Positions 5,990 to 6,122 of a stretch of DNA of 6,122 nucleotides are shown here, piece after piece; position 1 is the stretch's first letter, and every line of letters starts with the position of its first letter. Location: contig DJEH01000084.1 in NCBI GenBank assembly GCA_002431845.1, positions 1 to 6,122 on the forward strand, given 5' to 3'. The DNA is from Prevotellaceae bacterium UBA5903 (lineage in GTDB: Bacteria; Bacteroidota; Bacteroidia; Bacteroidales; Bacteroidaceae). The position numbers were made by a program, and so were the translations under genes. The notes beneath the pieces were generated by a model, which was given only the letters and a program-made list of their open reading frames with translations, was not told the DNA's origin and ran no database searches.

Positions 5990-6122
5990 GTAGGTATTCA
6001 AAATTAATTTAGGCAATCATGTCCTACATTAATTGATATGCCTTAGCACATTGTTTCCGCCAGAACCACAGGCTTCATCGGTCACGTAGCCCGCTACGCT
6101 CCCTTTTCAGCCTATGCTTCTG
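5988..6122 (+). repeat. Palindromic repeat / MITE-like element, copy 2 (cut by window end)
   Basis: The first 22 bases (5988-6009) match the terminal repeat of copy 1. The visible 135 bp align with the reverse complement of bases 1-181 at about 90% identity, by hand count about 14 substitutions plus one 2-bp indel. The centre CGTAGC (6085-6090), CC, GCTACG (6093-6098) is unchanged. The last 45 bp or so, including the other terminal repeat, should lie beyond the window. The element begins inside the TAA stop codon of the TPR gene (5987-5989). It has the same polarity relative to that gene as copy 1 has to GH25. Confidence 0.85.

Noticed and set aside
1..6122. Composite transposon or genomic island bounded by the two repeats
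   Set aside because: There is no transposase or integrase, the repeats are short and diverged, and the interior holds core metabolism (pgk) with native Bacteroidetes promoters.
1..6122. CRISPR array, tRNA, rRNA or riboswitch
   Set aside because: I saw no regularly spaced short repeats, tRNA-like cloverleaf, rRNA segments or recognisable riboswitch cores on either strand.

Overview
The window looks like chromosomal DNA from a member of the Bacteroidales, most likely Prevotella or a close relative. Four things point there. The DNA is AT-rich and there are no Shine-Dalgarno sequences before the starts. Three promoters fit the Bacteroidetes primary sigma consensus (TTTG, 19-20 nt, TAnnTTTG). The phosphoglycerate kinase has an acidic/lysine-rich insert of the kind I associate with Bacteroidetes enzymes. 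The lipoprotein and GH25 proteins also resemble Bacteroidales families. The genus is an inference.

Layout, left to right: (1) bases 1-181 are a complete imperfect-palindrome repeat with 22-bp terminal inverted repeats. (2) On the minus strand are a secreted GH25 muramidase-like protein (196-1044) and a 63-aa small protein (1162-1353), each with its own promoter. (3) A 190-bp divergent intergenic region carries back-to-back promoters for the small protein and for pgk. (4) On the plus strand are pgk (1544-2791), a strong intrinsic terminator (2877-2941), a solitary NMT1/THI5-like substrate-binding lipoprotein (2957-3799) and a 699-aa cytoplasmic TPR-repeat protein (3890-5989). (5) From 5988 to the window end is a second, incomplete copy of the repeat, inverted relative to the first.

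The genes do not form an obvious pathway. pgk is core glycolysis, GH25 is cell-wall hydrolysis, the lipoprotein is a possible small-molecule binder without its permease or ATPase, and the TPR protein is of unknown function. The most unusual structure is the repeat pair. Both copies start within 0-14 bp of a stop codon, and both have the same polarity relative to the gene they follow, so each would be transcribed as a long hairpin at an mRNA 3' end. The right copy even supplies the last two bases of the TPR gene's stop codon. Other points are a possibly leaderless GH25 mRNA, a terminator only 15 nt before the lipoprotein start codon, and a lipoprotein that may be short at its C terminus. I see no defence system, CRISPR array, phage gene, transposase, tRNA or rRNA.
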